Positions 1 to 9,218 of a DNA stretch of 64,000 nucleotides are shown here, piece by piece. The stretch lies in NCBI GenBank assembly GCA_015999985.1, contig JAECRA010000009.1, forward strand, positions 24,236 through 88,235. The letters are read 5' to 3'. The stretch's first letter is position 1; the number at the start of each line of letters is the position of its first letter. The stretch comes from Comamonadaceae bacterium. GTDB lineage: Bacteria > Pseudomonadota > Gammaproteobacteria > Burkholderiales > Burkholderiaceae_C. A program made the translations under genes and the position numbers. The notes beneath the pieces were generated by a model. It was not told the DNA's origin, ran no database searches, and saw only the letters and a program-made list of their open reading frames with translations.

Positions 1-1329
1 ATACAGGCATTGCTTTAGGGTTGCTTGTATAAGCATTTTCTCAGCTTGATCCATGGTGAATCCGATCGGCACATGCACCTCAGTGACATTTTCAGTGTTG
101 CCTGCAGATTGAGCCGACAATACACCCAAGGCCTCCGGCCCTTGACGCCTCTCCAGTGGCCTCTGTGATTCCCCAGCTTTTAAAGACGTTAAATCATCCG
201 CCACAGGCAGCCATTCCGGCCCTATAAGCTGACCAGGTGCCATGACATATGCGCGCTGCACTGCGTTACGAAGTTCACGAACGTTCCCAGGCCAGGGGTA
301 TAAAGACAGCTGGTTCAGGGCAGCTTCGCTGAATTCCTTGGCACGCCCTTCCTGCTCGCAAACATCGCGCAGGAAGTGGGTAGCGAGCAAAGGCAAATCC
401 GAGAGCCGATCGCGCAAAGGAGGCAGCTCGATAGGAAATACGTTCAACCGGTAAAAAACGTCTTCGCGAAGTTTTCCTTCAGCGACTGCTTGCTCGGGCA
501 CCCTGTTGGTCGCAGCAACCACACGTACATCTGCTTGCCTGCTCTGCGTAGAGCCAACACGCATGAAGCGCCCAGTTTCCAGGACGCGCAAGAGCTTGAC
601 CTGCAGATCCAGCGGCATCTCCGTGACTTCATCCAAGAATAGCGTGCCCCCCGCCGCGCGCTCAAAAAAACCTTGATGCTGACGCTCCGCGCCAGTGAAG
701 CTGCCCTTTTCGTGCCCAAATATCTCACTCTCAATCAAGTTCGGTGAAATGGCGCCACAGTTGACGGCCAGAAAGGGCATGTCTTTGCGTGAACTGAGTT
801 CATGCACCGTTTGAGCCACTAACTCCTTGCCCGTTCCGCTTTCACCCGTCACCAAAACGGTGATCGACGTAGTGGCCACACGCTCGATCTGCTCGTAGAC
901 TTTTTTCATGGGAGCAGATGTGCCCCACATTTTTCCGAAACGCCCGGGTTTCTCAGGTTCTTCGTGCGGCTTTTTGTCACCGTGAAGACCAGAAAGAAAG
1001 AACTCAACTCGGGAGGGCGATATGGGCTTGACCAGATAGTCCATAGCCCCCATACGCAAGGCCTCGACAGCCGAATCCAGGCTGGCGTTGGAAGTCATGA
1101 GCACAAGCTTGGGAGGCAGGCGCGCCTCATTCTCCGATAGCAAATCAAACCCGTTGCCGTCCGGCAGCATCGAATCCAAAAAAATCAGCTGAGGAGTTTG
1201 CAAAATAATCTGTCTGCGCGCGTCCCTCAACGAATGAGCCACCGCAACGGAGAATTGTTGGGATGCGACAAGCCCTCGCAGCATGGTAGCCGAATCTATA
1301 TCGGCGTCTACGATGAGCACGTGATCCAT
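1..1329 (-). CDS. Sigma-54-dependent response regulator, NtrC/DctD type (3' end beyond window)
   Basis: Response regulator that would activate sigma-54 promoters. It reads from an ATG at 1329 through 443 codons with no stop and leaves the window at position 1. The receiver domain has the acidic pocket near D8/D10, phospho-acceptor D52 (LIFLDSMLPDG) and K101 (DYLVKP). The central AAA+ domain shows Walker A GESGTGKE and the sigma-54 contact loop as GSFTGA instead of the commoner GAFTGA. The last visible residues (MLIQATLKQCLY) begin a Fis-type DNA-binding helix, so only about the last 30 residues are missing. No partner histidine kinase is visible; it would lie to the left. The regulated genes cannot be inferred. 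Confidence 0.93.
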   Translation of the reverse strand, partial: MDHVLIVDADIDSATMLRGLVASQQFSVAVAHSLRDARRQIILQTPQLIFLDSMLPDGNGFDLLSENEARLPPKLVLMTSNASLDSAVEALRMGAMDYLVKPISPSRVEFFLSGLHGDKKPHEEPEKPGRFGKMWGTSAPMKKVYEQIERVATTSITVLVTGESGTGKELVAQTVHELSSRKDMPFLAVNCGAISPNLIESEIFGHEKGSFTGAERQHQGFFERAAGGTLFLDEVTEMPLDLQVKLLRVLETGRFMRVGSTQSRQADVRVVAATNRVPEQAVAEGKLREDVFYRLNVFPIELPPLRDRLSDLPLLATHFLRDVCEQEGRAKEFSEAALNQLSLYPWPGNVRELRNAVQRAYVMAPGQLIGPEWLPVADDLTSLKAGESQRPLERRQGPEALGVLSAQSAGNTENVTEVHVPIGFTMDQAEKMLIQATLKQCLY

Positions 1330-1457
1330 CCGTTAACTCCTGAACCCGTAAGAGTGAGAAAGCATCATCATCCACGCCAGGAGAACGTCAACCTGTAGGA
1401 ATAAGTGCCTTCCTGGCACAAACTTTGCCCGACAAATTGTTTACGCAAGGAGCCACG

Positions 1458-1712
1458 ATGAGATGTTCAAAATGTTCAGATGATTCACCAGGTCGCTCAG
1501 GCCGCGAGTCGATGCCCCAAGGCCGACATACCGGAAGATCGGCCGGGGGGTCATTTTTGCGATCGGCCGCAGTCGTCGCAGTTGCCTTCATGCTGACGAG
1601 AGGTTTAGCGCAGTTAATCCGCGATGCGCCTGTCACTCATAGGGGACCCAACCCAGCAGAGCCTGTCGGCACAGGCAACGAGCCGCCCGTGGGAGGCGCC
1701 ATATTTGATTAG
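1458..1712 (+). CDS. Small hypothetical protein with one possible membrane segment
   Basis: An 84-residue open frame not assigned to a family. I chose the ATG at 1458 because AGGAG lies 6 bases upstream. The N-terminus has a CSKC pair and a run of polar and glycine residues; one hydrophobic stretch near residues 35-53 (SAAVVAVAFMLTRGLAQLI) could be a membrane anchor; the tail is Pro/Gly-rich. A minus-strand frame overlaps it, so coding is not certain. It sits between the divergent response regulator and the topoisomerase gene. Function unknown. Confidence 0.4.
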   Translation: MRCSKCSDDSPGRSGRESMPQGRHTGRSAGGSFLRSAAVVAVAFMLTRGLAQLIRDAPVTHRGPNPAEPVGTGNEPPVGGAIFD

Positions 1713-1734
1713 GCAGGGGCCTGCTGAAGCGAAA

Positions 1735-2742
1735 TCATTTGCGCTTTAAAAGGCCAATAAATGCACGCTCTTCAAAGGTAAGGCCCGCTTTTTTACCAAC
1801 GGATTGGGAAAGGCGCGGCCGGGGCAATTCCTCACACATCGCCAATATCTCAGGATGAATGTAGAACTTTCGGCAAACCGTGGCTGTGTTGCCCAGTCTT
1901 TGCGCTACCCCTTCCACCACTAAGCCAGGATCCATGGCCACAACATCGGCAGAAGTGGCGTTGTTCAGTGCGCTCAGCACCAGCTTCATGCCATAGGTAC
2001 TTGCGTGCCACGTACGGAAGTCCTTGGCAGTGAAATTCTCCTGACAACAGCTGCTGATGTAAGCATTCACATGATCAGAGCGCACTTGATGCGCACGACC
2101 TTGCTCGTCCATAAACTGAAACAGCCCCTGGCCCGGTAGTTCATGGCATTGAAGGATCTTGCGCACCACCCTTTTGTCTGAGATTTCTACATGCTGCTTG
2201 ACGCCGGACTTACCCTTGAAATCCAGCGTCAACCTATGGCCCTCAATTCGCGCATGCCGGCTCTTGAGAGTGCTCAGGCCATAGGAGTTGCCTTCTGCGA
2301 CATACTCTTCATTGCCGATGCGCAGGCCCGTCCGGTCCAGCAACCTCAAAACCGCGGCCACGACGGATGCAAGGCTGACATCGGCACGAGCCAGATCCTT
2401 CTGGATCCTGCGCCGTATCGCGGGAAGTGCAGTGCCAAATTGCAGCATGCGATCAAACTTGGCCTCCTTGCGCTGTTCTTGCCACAAGGCGTGATAGCGG
2501 TATTGCTTGCGCCCCTTCGCATCTCTGCCCGTTGCTTGGATGTGCCCACGTGGATCAGGGCAGATCCACACATCCTCATAAGCTGGGGGTATGGCCAACT
2601 TACGCACCCGCTCCAAGTGATGAGGCGCGGAGATGACCCGCCCCTTGGAGGTAACGTACGAGAACCCACCGCGGCGGCGCAGTCGCCGCCAGCCGGCCAT
2701 CTGATCATTGACATAGAGCAGTCCCGCCCCTGCCTTGGCCAT
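1735..2742 (-). CDS. DNA topoisomerase IB, poxvirus-like
   Basis: Relaxes supercoiled DNA by transient single-strand cleavage through a 3'-phosphotyrosine. The 335 residues match the bacterial pox-like topoisomerase IB length. The N-terminal domain carries the IPPAYEDVWI stretch typical of the family. The catalytic domain has an arginine near 141 (TGLRIGNEEY), a second near 243 (DFRTWHAS) and the nucleophile Y294 in TVCRKFYIHPEI. All expected catalytic positions appear present. A proline-rich small frame lies just upstream on the same strand. This enzyme is widespread in Burkholderiales and unrelated to topA. Confidence 0.95.
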   Translation of the reverse strand: MAKAGAGLLYVNDQMAGWRRLRRRGGFSYVTSKGRVISAPHHLERVRKLAIPPAYEDVWICPDPRGHIQATGRDAKGRKQYRYHALWQEQRKEAKFDRMLQFGTALPAIRRRIQKDLARADVSLASVVAAVLRLLDRTGLRIGNEEYVAEGNSYGLSTLKSRHARIEGHRLTLDFKGKSGVKQHVEISDKRVVRKILQCHELPGQGLFQFMDEQGRAHQVRSDHVNAYISSCCQENFTAKDFRTWHASTYGMKLVLSALNNATSADVVAMDPGLVVEGVAQRLGNTATVCRKFYIHPEILAMCEELPRPRLSQSVGKKAGLTFEERAFIGLLKRK

Positions 2743-2759
2743 GCTTATCCCCTACAGCA

Positions 2760-2882
2760 TCAAGGCGCAGCCTTTGGATCAGAGACTGGCGGCGCCGTAG
2801 GCGGTGGGTCCCCTACCGGCGGTGGAGACGGGGCATTGGGTGGTGGCGGAGCGACCGGAGGAGTATCGGTTGGTGTGTGCAT
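2760..2882 (-). CDS. Possible 40-residue proline-rich peptide
   Basis: A short frame from ATG 2882 to TGA 2760 encodes about 40 residues, roughly 40 percent proline, in repeated PP and PPP blocks (for example PPVAPPPPNAPSPPPVGD). AAAGAG lies about 6 bases before the ATG. It ends 17 bases before the topoisomerase IB start and could be its leader cistron. The purely proline/threonine/alanine composition could also be a chance product of a G-rich stretch on the other strand. No family recognised. Confidence 0.35.
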   Translation of the reverse strand: MHTPTDTPPVAPPPPNAPSPPPVGDPPPTAPPVSDPKAAP

Positions 2883-2967
2883 AAAGAACTCTTTATAGCG
2901 GCATCGCCCATGCCCCGAGCGTAGGAATTCATGCACACTTTATGCGCTCACCGGTATCGCCGTGCGC

Positions 2968-4359
2968 TCACACCATATCGCCCGGCTTCACCCACGCATC
3001 AAACTGCTCAGCAGTGACGAAGCCCGTGGCCAGCGCGGATTCGCGCAGACTCGTGCCCTCCTTGTGAGCCTTCTTCGCGATCTGGGCCGCCTTGTCGTAG
3101 CCGATATGCGGATTGAGTGCCGTGACCAACATCAGAGATCGGCTGACCAGTTCTTCAATGCGGTCGCGATTGGGTTCAATACCCACAGCACAATGATCGT
3201 TGAAGCTCACCATTCCGTCGGCCAGCAGCCGCACGCTCTGGAGGAAGTTGTGCGCAATCATGGGCCTGAACACATTCAGCTCGAAATTTCCGCTGGCACC
3301 ACCGATATTGATGGCCACATCATTGCCCATGACCTGGGCACACAGCATGGTGAGTGCTTCGCTTTGCGTGGGGTTGACTTTGCCCGGCATGATGGAAGAG
3401 CCAGGCTCGTTTTCAGGAATGCTGAGTTCGCCGATGCCACTGCGCGGGCCGCTGGAGAGCCAACGAACATCGTTGGCAATCTTATTCAGGCTGGCTGCCA
3501 GGCCCTTGAGAGTGCCATGGGCATATACCAGCGCATCGCAGCTGGCCAGAGCTTCAAATTTGTTGGGTGACGTGACGAAAGGCAAATTTGAAAGCTTCGC
3601 CAGTTCCGCAGCAGCTCCTTCAGCATAGCCTTTAGGGGCGTTCAAGCCGGTGCCCACGGCAGTTCCGCCGAGCGCCAGTTCGCACAAATGAGGCAGGGCT
3701 CCACGCACATGCGCCTCAGCGTGCCCAAGCTGAGCGACGTAAGCCGAGAACTCCTGGCCCAGCGTGAGAGGCGTGGCATCTTGCAGGTGGGTTCGGCCGA
3801 TCTTGACGATATCTGCGAATTCGCGCGACTTCGCTTCAAGCGTCGTGCGCAGCTTGACAATGGCGGGCAGCAATTTGCCCGTGAGCGCCTGCACCGCAGC
3901 CACATGCATGGCGGTGGGAAATACGTCGTTGCTGGACTGACTCTTGTTGACGTCATCGTTCGGGTGGATCAGACGCGCCTCGCCCCGCTCGCCGCCCATG
4001 ATTTCACTGGCCCGGTTGGCCAGAACCTCATTGAGGTTCATATTGGTCTGCGTGCCTGAGCCGGTCTGCCAGACGACGAGCGGAAATTCGCTCGGGTGCT
4101 GGCCCGCCAGCACCTCATCTGCAGCTGCAATGATGGCCTTGGCTTTTTCTTCCTTGAGCAGGCCCAGGCGCTGATTGACCGCAGCAGAAGCCCGTTTCAC
4201 GAGCGCTAGTGCGTAAATGATCTCTTGAGGTTGCCGCTCGCCGGAGATATCGAAGTTCTGAAGGGAGCGCTGCGTCTGGGCACCCCAGAGTTGCTCGGCC
4301 GGAACGTCAATAGGACCGAAAGTATCAAGCTCGGTTCGGGTTTGCTTAGATTTTGTCAT
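2968..4359 (-). CDS. fumC: Fumarate hydratase class II
   Basis: Oxygen-stable, iron-free fumarase of the TCA cycle (fumarate to L-malate), a cytosolic homotetramer. The 463 residues are the usual length. The superfamily signature [11 protein letters not shown] lies near residue 317, with the active serine and lysine in place, and the second catalytic region [10 protein letters not shown] near residue 185. The substrate loop [12 protein letters not shown] is also present. It is transcribed away from the class I fumarase gene at 4627, so two unrelated fumarases share one intergenic region, a pattern often seen with oxygen- or iron-dependent switching between isozymes. Confidence 0.98.
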   Translation of the reverse strand: MTKSKQTRTELDTFGPIDVPAEQLWGAQTQRSLQNFDISGERQPQEIIYALALVKRASAAVNQRLGLLKEEKAKAIIAAADEVLAGQHPSEFPLVVWQTGSGTQTNMNLNEVLANRASEIMGGERGEARLIHPNDDVNKSQSSNDVFPTAMHVAAVQALTGKLLPAIVKLRTTLEAKSREFADIVKIGRTHLQDATPLTLGQEFSAYVAQLGHAEAHVRGALPHLCELALGGTAVGTGLNAPKGYAEGAAAELAKLSNLPFVTSPNKFEALASCDALVYAHGTLKGLAASLNKIANDVRWLSSGPRSGIGELSIPENEPGSSIMPGKVNPTQSEALTMLCAQVMGNDVAINIGGASGNFELNVFRPMIAHNFLQSVRLLADGMVSFNDHCAVGIEPNRDRIEELVSRSLMLVTALNPHIGYDKAAQIAKKAHKEGTSLRESALATGFVTAEQFDAWVKPGDMV

Positions 4360-4626
4360 CAGAAATTACCAGTTACCAATCAACCACAGGCTCGCGCACG
4401 CCTTCCCTTTCACTGCGAAAGAACAGCGGGTCAAGCCCCTGCCAAGGTCATCGTGGGGCGGGCTTTTCCAGGCCTCTGGCGGCACCTTCTCCTGATGGAG
4501 GGTACTTAAGTGGCTCAGGGGGACAATCCAGCCTGTCAAAATAGCGAGTTGGCCGTAACGTTAGCAGATGAGTGATGCCCCTACGTTCGTCCTTCTTATC
4601 TCACGAAAAAACAAGGAACCCACGTC
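4360..4626. promoter_or_regulatory. Divergent fumC / class I fumarase intergenic region
   Basis: 267 bases between two divergent starts must hold promoters for both genes. AAGGA lies about 9 bases before the class I fumarase ATG. I see no confident -35/-10 pair or operator by eye and no open frame worth calling. Confidence 0.5.
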
Positions 4627-6177
4627 ATGACCGCCATCAAGCAGGAAGACCTGATTGAATCCGTCGCCGCCGCACTGCAATTTATCAGCTACTACCACCC
4701 GGCTGACTACATTGCCCATCTTGCCCGCGCTTACGAACGCGAGCAGAGTCCTGCCGCCAAGGACGCCATGGCGCAAATTCTCACCAACAGCAAGATGAGC
4801 GCCATTGGCCACCGGCCCATCTGCCAGGACACTGGCATCGTCAACGTGTTCCTGAAAGTGGGCATGAATGTGCGCTGGGAAGGCTTCACTGGCTCTCTGG
4901 AAGATGCCATCAATGAAGGCGTGCGCCGCGGCTACAACCACCCCGACAACAGCTTACGCGCCAGCGTCGTGGCCGACCCTCACTTTGCGCGCAAGAACAC
5001 CAAGGACAACACGCCTGCGGTCATCTACACCGAGATCGTGCCTGGCAATACGGTAGATGTCACGGTCGCAGCCAAAGGCGGCGGCTCCGAGAACAAGAGC
5101 AAGATGATCATGCTCAACCCCAGCGACAGCATTGTTGACTGGGTTTTGAAAACCGTTCCTACCATGGGCGCTGGCTGGTGCCCTCCAGGCATGTTGGGCA
5201 TTGGCATTGGCGGCACGGCCGAAAAAGCCGTTCTGCTGGCCAAGCAAAGCTTGATGGACGACCTGGACATGTACGAGCTGCAGGCCAAGGCCTCCAAGCG
5301 AGAGAAACTCACGCAGGTCGAAGAGCTGCGCCTGGAGCTGTTCGAAAAAGTCAATGCCTTAGGCATCGGCGCCCAGGGCCTGGGTGGCCTGACCACCGTG
5401 CTGGATGTCAAGATCGCCATGTACCCCACCCATGCGGCCAGCAAGCCTGTGGCCATGATTCCTAACTGCGCCGCCACGCGCCACGCCCATTTCGTGATGG
5501 ACGGCAGCGGACCAACCTACCTGGAAGCGCCGTCATTGGACCTCTGGCCCAAGGTGGACTGGGTCCCTGATACCCAGAAGAGCAAGCGTGTGGACCTGAA
5601 CCAGTTGACCAAGGAAGAAGTCGCCAGCTGGAAGCCAGGTGACACCTTGCTGCTGAACGGCAAAATGCTCACGGGTCGCGATGCCGCTCACAAGCGCATT
5701 CAAGACATGCTGGCCAAGGGAGAAAAACTGCCCGTGGACTTTGCCAACCGAGTCATCTACTACGTGGGCCCAGTCGACCCGGTCGGCGACGAAGCTGTGG
5801 GTCCGGCGGGCCCGACCACTGCAACACGCATGGACAAGTTCACCGACATGATGTTGGCCGAAACCGGCCTGATTGCCATGATTGGCAAGTCCGAGCGTGG
5901 GCCAACCGCCATCGAAGCCATCAAAAAGCACAAGAGCGCTTACTTGATGGCCGTGGGAGGCGCGGCTTACCTGGTGAGCAAGGCCATCAAGAAAGCCAAG
6001 GTCGTGGGCTTCGAAGACCTCGGCATGGAAGCCATCTACGAATTCGACGTAGTCGATATGCCGGTCACCGTCGCGGTGGACTCAGCAGGCATCAGCGTGC
6101 ATAACACCGGCCCCGCCGAATGGGAAAAGCGAATCGCTTCCGGCGAATTCAAAGGCATCGAACTGGCTACGGCCTGA
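4627..6177 (+). CDS. fumA: Fumarate hydratase class I (iron-sulfur)
   Basis: Oxygen-sensitive [4Fe-4S] fumarase, 516 residues in one chain. Three cysteines sit in the contexts expected for cluster ligands: C66 (RPICQDTG), C185 (GAGWCPPG) and C281 (IPNCAATRHAHF). The C-terminal domain carries the conserved GPTTATRMDKF stretch near residue 400 and the beta-domain end GPAEWEK. It probably provides fumarase activity when iron is available, complementing divergent fumC. murI follows 54 bases downstream on the same strand and may be co-transcribed. Class I L(+)-tartrate dehydratases are related, but the single-chain length and fumC neighbour favour fumarase. Confidence 0.95.
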   Translation: MTAIKQEDLIESVAAALQFISYYHPADYIAHLARAYEREQSPAAKDAMAQILTNSKMSAIGHRPICQDTGIVNVFLKVGMNVRWEGFTGSLEDAINEGVRRGYNHPDNSLRASVVADPHFARKNTKDNTPAVIYTEIVPGNTVDVTVAAKGGGSENKSKMIMLNPSDSIVDWVLKTVPTMGAGWCPPGMLGIGIGGTAEKAVLLAKQSLMDDLDMYELQAKASKREKLTQVEELRLELFEKVNALGIGAQGLGGLTTVLDVKIAMYPTHAASKPVAMIPNCAATRHAHFVMDGSGPTYLEAPSLDLWPKVDWVPDTQKSKRVDLNQLTKEEVASWKPGDTLLLNGKMLTGRDAAHKRIQDMLAKGEKLPVDFANRVIYYVGPVDPVGDEAVGPAGPTTATRMDKFTDMMLAETGLIAMIGKSERGPTAIEAIKKHKSAYLMAVGGAAYLVSKAIKKAKVVGFEDLGMEAIYEFDVVDMPVTVAVDSAGISVHNTGPAEWEKRIASGEFKGIELATA

Positions 6178-6231
6178 CCTAAGGCCGACTCGGGTCTGAC
6201 TAAAGCCTCACCGCAGCCTGATAATCCTGTC

Positions 6232-7065
6232 ATGAACTCCGCGCCCATAGGTGTGTTTGATAGTGGCATCGGCGGCATCTCAGTGCTTAGTGCGCTGCTT
6301 GCTGCCTTGCCGAAAGAGCGCTTCGTCTATGCCGGCGACAGCGCGCACGCACCTTACGGAGAGCGGGGTGACCCCTACGTGATCGCACGATCACAGGCTG
6401 TTCTGGAAGGCATGCGCCGTACACATGGCATCAAGGCCTATGTGATCGCCTGCAATACGGCCACAGCAGCTGCGGGACGCATCTTGCGAGAGCAGCATGC
6501 AGGCTTTCCCATAGTGGGCATTGAGCCCGCCTTGAAACCCGGCGCATTGGCCACACGCACTGGCCGCGTCGGGGTATTGGCAACGCATGGCACGCTCTCC
6601 AGCGAGAAATTCCGCCTGCTGCGTGAGCGCTTGTCGGGACCGGTGGAGTTTGTACCGCACGCCTGCACAGGCCTTGCCGCAGCGATTGAAAAAGAAGCCC
6701 ACAGCGGAATCGAAGCTCCGACAGACGCCCTGCTTGACGAGCACATAGCAGCCTTGGGTACATTGGGCACTGGCCCAGGCCAGATCGACACCGTGGTGCT
6801 GGGGTGCACCCACTACCCCTTGATCGCTGCCCGCTTTCAGCAGCGAACCGGCCCTGCAGTTCAGTTGATTGACCCCGGTGAGGCCGTGGCTCGGCACACA
6901 AAGGACCTGCTGACTTCCCAGGGGCTGCTGGCTTCAGACGAATCGTCCTCGCTGTCTCTTGAATTGCTCGACAGCGGTGACGGCCAGGCACTGAGTGCGG
7001 CCGCCTCACGCTGGCTGACCGGCGCCGCAGGACTCACCAAAGTCCAGCCTTTCGCGACTGCCTGA
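6232..7065 (+). CDS. murI: Glutamate racemase
   Basis: Makes D-glutamate for peptidoglycan. The 277 residues match the family. The N-terminal GVFDSGIGGISVL loop and AGDSAHAPYG are typical, and the two catalytic cysteines are present in the standard contexts: C74 (ACNTATAAA) and C192 (LGCTHYPLI). It follows the class I fumarase by 54 bases. It is convergent with the Nudix gene at 7119. Confidence 0.97.
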   Translation: MNSAPIGVFDSGIGGISVLSALLAALPKERFVYAGDSAHAPYGERGDPYVIARSQAVLEGMRRTHGIKAYVIACNTATAAAGRILREQHAGFPIVGIEPALKPGALATRTGRVGVLATHGTLSSEKFRLLRERLSGPVEFVPHACTGLAAAIEKEAHSGIEAPTDALLDEHIAALGTLGTGPGQIDTVVLGCTHYPLIAARFQQRTGPAVQLIDPGEAVARHTKDLLTSQGLLASDESSSLSLELLDSGDGQALSAAASRWLTGAAGLTKVQPFATA

Positions 7066-7118
7066 ATCCCGCGCCAAGCGAGAGCGTCGTCAGGCCCTCA
7101 TCAATCCGGGTGGGGACA

Positions 7119-7781
7119 CTAGCTCCGTGCGAAAAGCGGCTGCTCGAAATGTCCGACCCGAGTGGTGCGCCCTCTGAGGCAAGCTTCAACGAACTGATAA
7201 ATGATGGCCCCCGTGGGTGCAGCGATCCAGCCGTCTCCCACCGGCATACGAAGCACCGGGTGGGTGCTGTCTTCTATGGAGTCAAGAAGAGGAGCATCCG
7301 GGCGCAGGAACTCCGTGAGCGGGATTCGATGAGCGCTGGCCACCTCTGACGGGTTGAGCGTAAAGCCTTCGGTGATTCCAGCCCAGACCACGACGGGCGT
7401 TATGCAGAAGCCGGAGTGGGTGACGAAATCGTCGAGCTTTCCCACAATTTGGTCTGGAGTTATAACCAGGCCGACCTCTTCGCCAAGCTCCCTGAGCGCC
7501 GCCTCTTCGGCCGATTCGCCCGGATCGATGGCACCACCCGGTAAAGCCCATTGCCCGGCGTGCTTGCGAAGCCCCGCAGCGCGCCGCGTCAGCAGCATGG
7601 CAGGGCTCTGGCTTTGTCGGGACGGGTTCGTGATGCCAGCCAAGTCAGCACCCCATCCTTCATCCAGGATGGTCAGCGCCACTGCCGCCCGCTTGCCGGA
7701 GCGAGCGTCTTCAGCAACGCTTCGCTCCCATTGCATCAGGGCCGAGCTGATCTGCGCTTTGAAGGCGGCGTCGATTCTCAT
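7119..7781 (-). CDS. Nudix hydrolase, CoA-pyrophosphatase (NudL) type
   Basis: Hydrolyses a nucleoside diphosphate linked to another moiety; the type resembles NudL/YeaB CoA diphosphatases. A complete Nudix box matches G-x5-E-x7-REU-x-EE-x-GU (GGAIDPGE, then LRELGEEVGL). The upstream AMLLTRR plus H-x-GQWALPGG pattern is typical of this branch. The ATG at 7781 overlaps the stop of the upstream permease as ATGA, so the two are translationally coupled and this start is favoured over a longer in-frame extension into the permease gene. 220 residues. Confidence 0.9.
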   Translation of the reverse strand: MRIDAAFKAQISSALMQWERSVAEDARSGKRAAVALTILDEGWGADLAGITNPSRQSQSPAMLLTRRAAGLRKHAGQWALPGGAIDPGESAEEAALRELGEEVGLVITPDQIVGKLDDFVTHSGFCITPVVVWAGITEGFTLNPSEVASAHRIPLTEFLRPDAPLLDSIEDSTHPVLRMPVGDGWIAAPTGAIIYQFVEACLRGRTTRVGHFEQPLFARS

Positions 7782-9130
7782 GCGGCTTGCGCCTTCAGGG
7801 CGGACTCCCGGCCGCGCTGCATGTTGATAGGCAGCAGTGCCAGCAATCCCAGCGCAAACAAGACCGTGGTTGATGCGATGGCCACACGTTGGTTGCCGCC
7901 TGTCATCCAGGTGATCAGCCCATAGCTCAATGGCCCGATGATGCTGGCCAGCCGCGTCGCGACGGTCCAGAGGCCAAAGAACTCCGCCAGTTGCCGCTCT
8001 GGGGCGAACAGGCCCACCATGGCACGGCCCGCAGATTGGCTGGAACCCATGCAGAGTCCGGCCAGTGCCGCGGCCCACCAGAACTGGCCCTTGGTTTGAG
8101 CCCACGCCGCAATGATGCAGACCGCCACCCAACCCAGCAAAGTCAGTCCAAGCGCCAGTTTGTGGCCAATACGATCTTGTAGATACCCGCAACCAAAAGC
8201 CCCAACAGCCGCTGCGAGGTTAAGCACAAAGATGAGCACCATGGTTTCCTGGGCTTGGAAACCAATCACTTGCTCGGCATAGATGGCGGCCAAAGTGATC
8301 GCCACGGCCACACCGCCTTGGTAGGCGACCGTACATGCCAGCAACCATACGAAATCACGATAGCGCCTGGCTTCCTGCCAGGTTTGGCGCAACTGCAGCA
8401 CCGCGGCTTTCAAGCCTCCGCTCTGCCCCGGCTTGCTCACCATAGGCTTGGCGCGCTCGCGCAGCAAGGTAAAGGTCACCAGGGCTGCCAGCCCGTACAA
8501 ACCCGCCGTGATGAGCATGGTGATGGGAACGAACTGCGCTGCAGTTTCCCCCCGCGCCTGGGCAGAAAGGACGTAGGCCAGACAAATGCCCAGGGCGGAC
8601 ATGCCGCCCACATAGCCCAAGGCCCAGCCCCAACCACTGACCTTGCCCATGCCTTCTGGCCGCGCCAGTTCCGGCAAAAAGGCGGCCGTGAGCGATTCGC
8701 CGTAGGAGAAAAAAGTGTTGGACACAATGATCAACAACATGGCCATGGCCACATCGCCCGGCCGCGCAAAAGCCAATGCCGCAGTGCTCACCACGCAGCA
8801 GACCGTAAAGAAAGCCAGCATGCGCTTCTTGGCTCCGCGCAGATCGGCCCAAGCTCCAAGACTCGGCATGGTCAGCATGACGATGGCGTAGGACGTGCTA
8901 AGTGCCGCTGTCCACGCCAAGGGGCCCCAAGGCGCACCCTCAGTGACCGCGCCTGCAAAGTAGGCCGCAAACACCGCGGTAATGACCACCGTGGTGTAGC
9001 CAGAGTTGGCGAAGTCGTACATCGCCCAGCCAAATACCTCGCGCTTCTTGACGCCAGGATTCAGCACCTCGGAGGAAAAAATGCTCATGCGATTGGTTTT
9101 CAGGCTGAACGGACCGCCAACCATCTGCAC
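7778..9130 (-). CDS. MFS transporter, UMF1/Atg22-like family
   Basis: Integral membrane permease with about 12 hydrophobic segments. The N-terminus FGWAMYDFANSGYTTVV is characteristic of the UMF1 (Atg22-like) branch of the major facilitator superfamily, and the loop GAWADLRGAKKRML between helices 2 and 3 is the MFS motif-A region. 450 residues from a GTG at 9130; ATGs at 9124 and 9088 are alternatives, and none has a clear ribosome-binding site. It is coupled to the Nudix gene by ATGA overlap. Substrate unknown. Confidence 0.88.
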   Translation of the reverse strand: MQMVGGPFSLKTNRMSIFSSEVLNPGVKKREVFGWAMYDFANSGYTTVVITAVFAAYFAGAVTEGAPWGPLAWTAALSTSYAIVMLTMPSLGAWADLRGAKKRMLAFFTVCCVVSTAALAFARPGDVAMAMLLIIVSNTFFSYGESLTAAFLPELARPEGMGKVSGWGWALGYVGGMSALGICLAYVLSAQARGETAAQFVPITMLITAGLYGLAALVTFTLLRERAKPMVSKPGQSGGLKAAVLQLRQTWQEARRYRDFVWLLACTVAYQGGVAVAITLAAIYAEQVIGFQAQETMVLIFVLNLAAAVGAFGCGYLQDRIGHKLALGLTLLGWVAVCIIAAWAQTKGQFWWAAALAGLCMGSSQSAGRAMVGLFAPERQLAEFFGLWTVATRLASIIGPLSYGLITWMTGGNQRVAIASTTVLFALGLLALLPINMQRGRESALKAQAA

Positions 9131-9218
9131 AGCATAGCGGCAGCAAATGACTCCCCGGGTTCGAAGACCTTCGAAGCCACCACGGCTACCAAGGCCTCAT
9201 TCTCCAGGAGTTACTGGG

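Noticed and set aside
7781..8192. N-terminal extension of the Nudix protein into the MFS gene
   Set aside because: It overlaps the MFS coding sequence in another frame and has no family similarity; the ATGA overlap at 7778-7781 gives a natural start.
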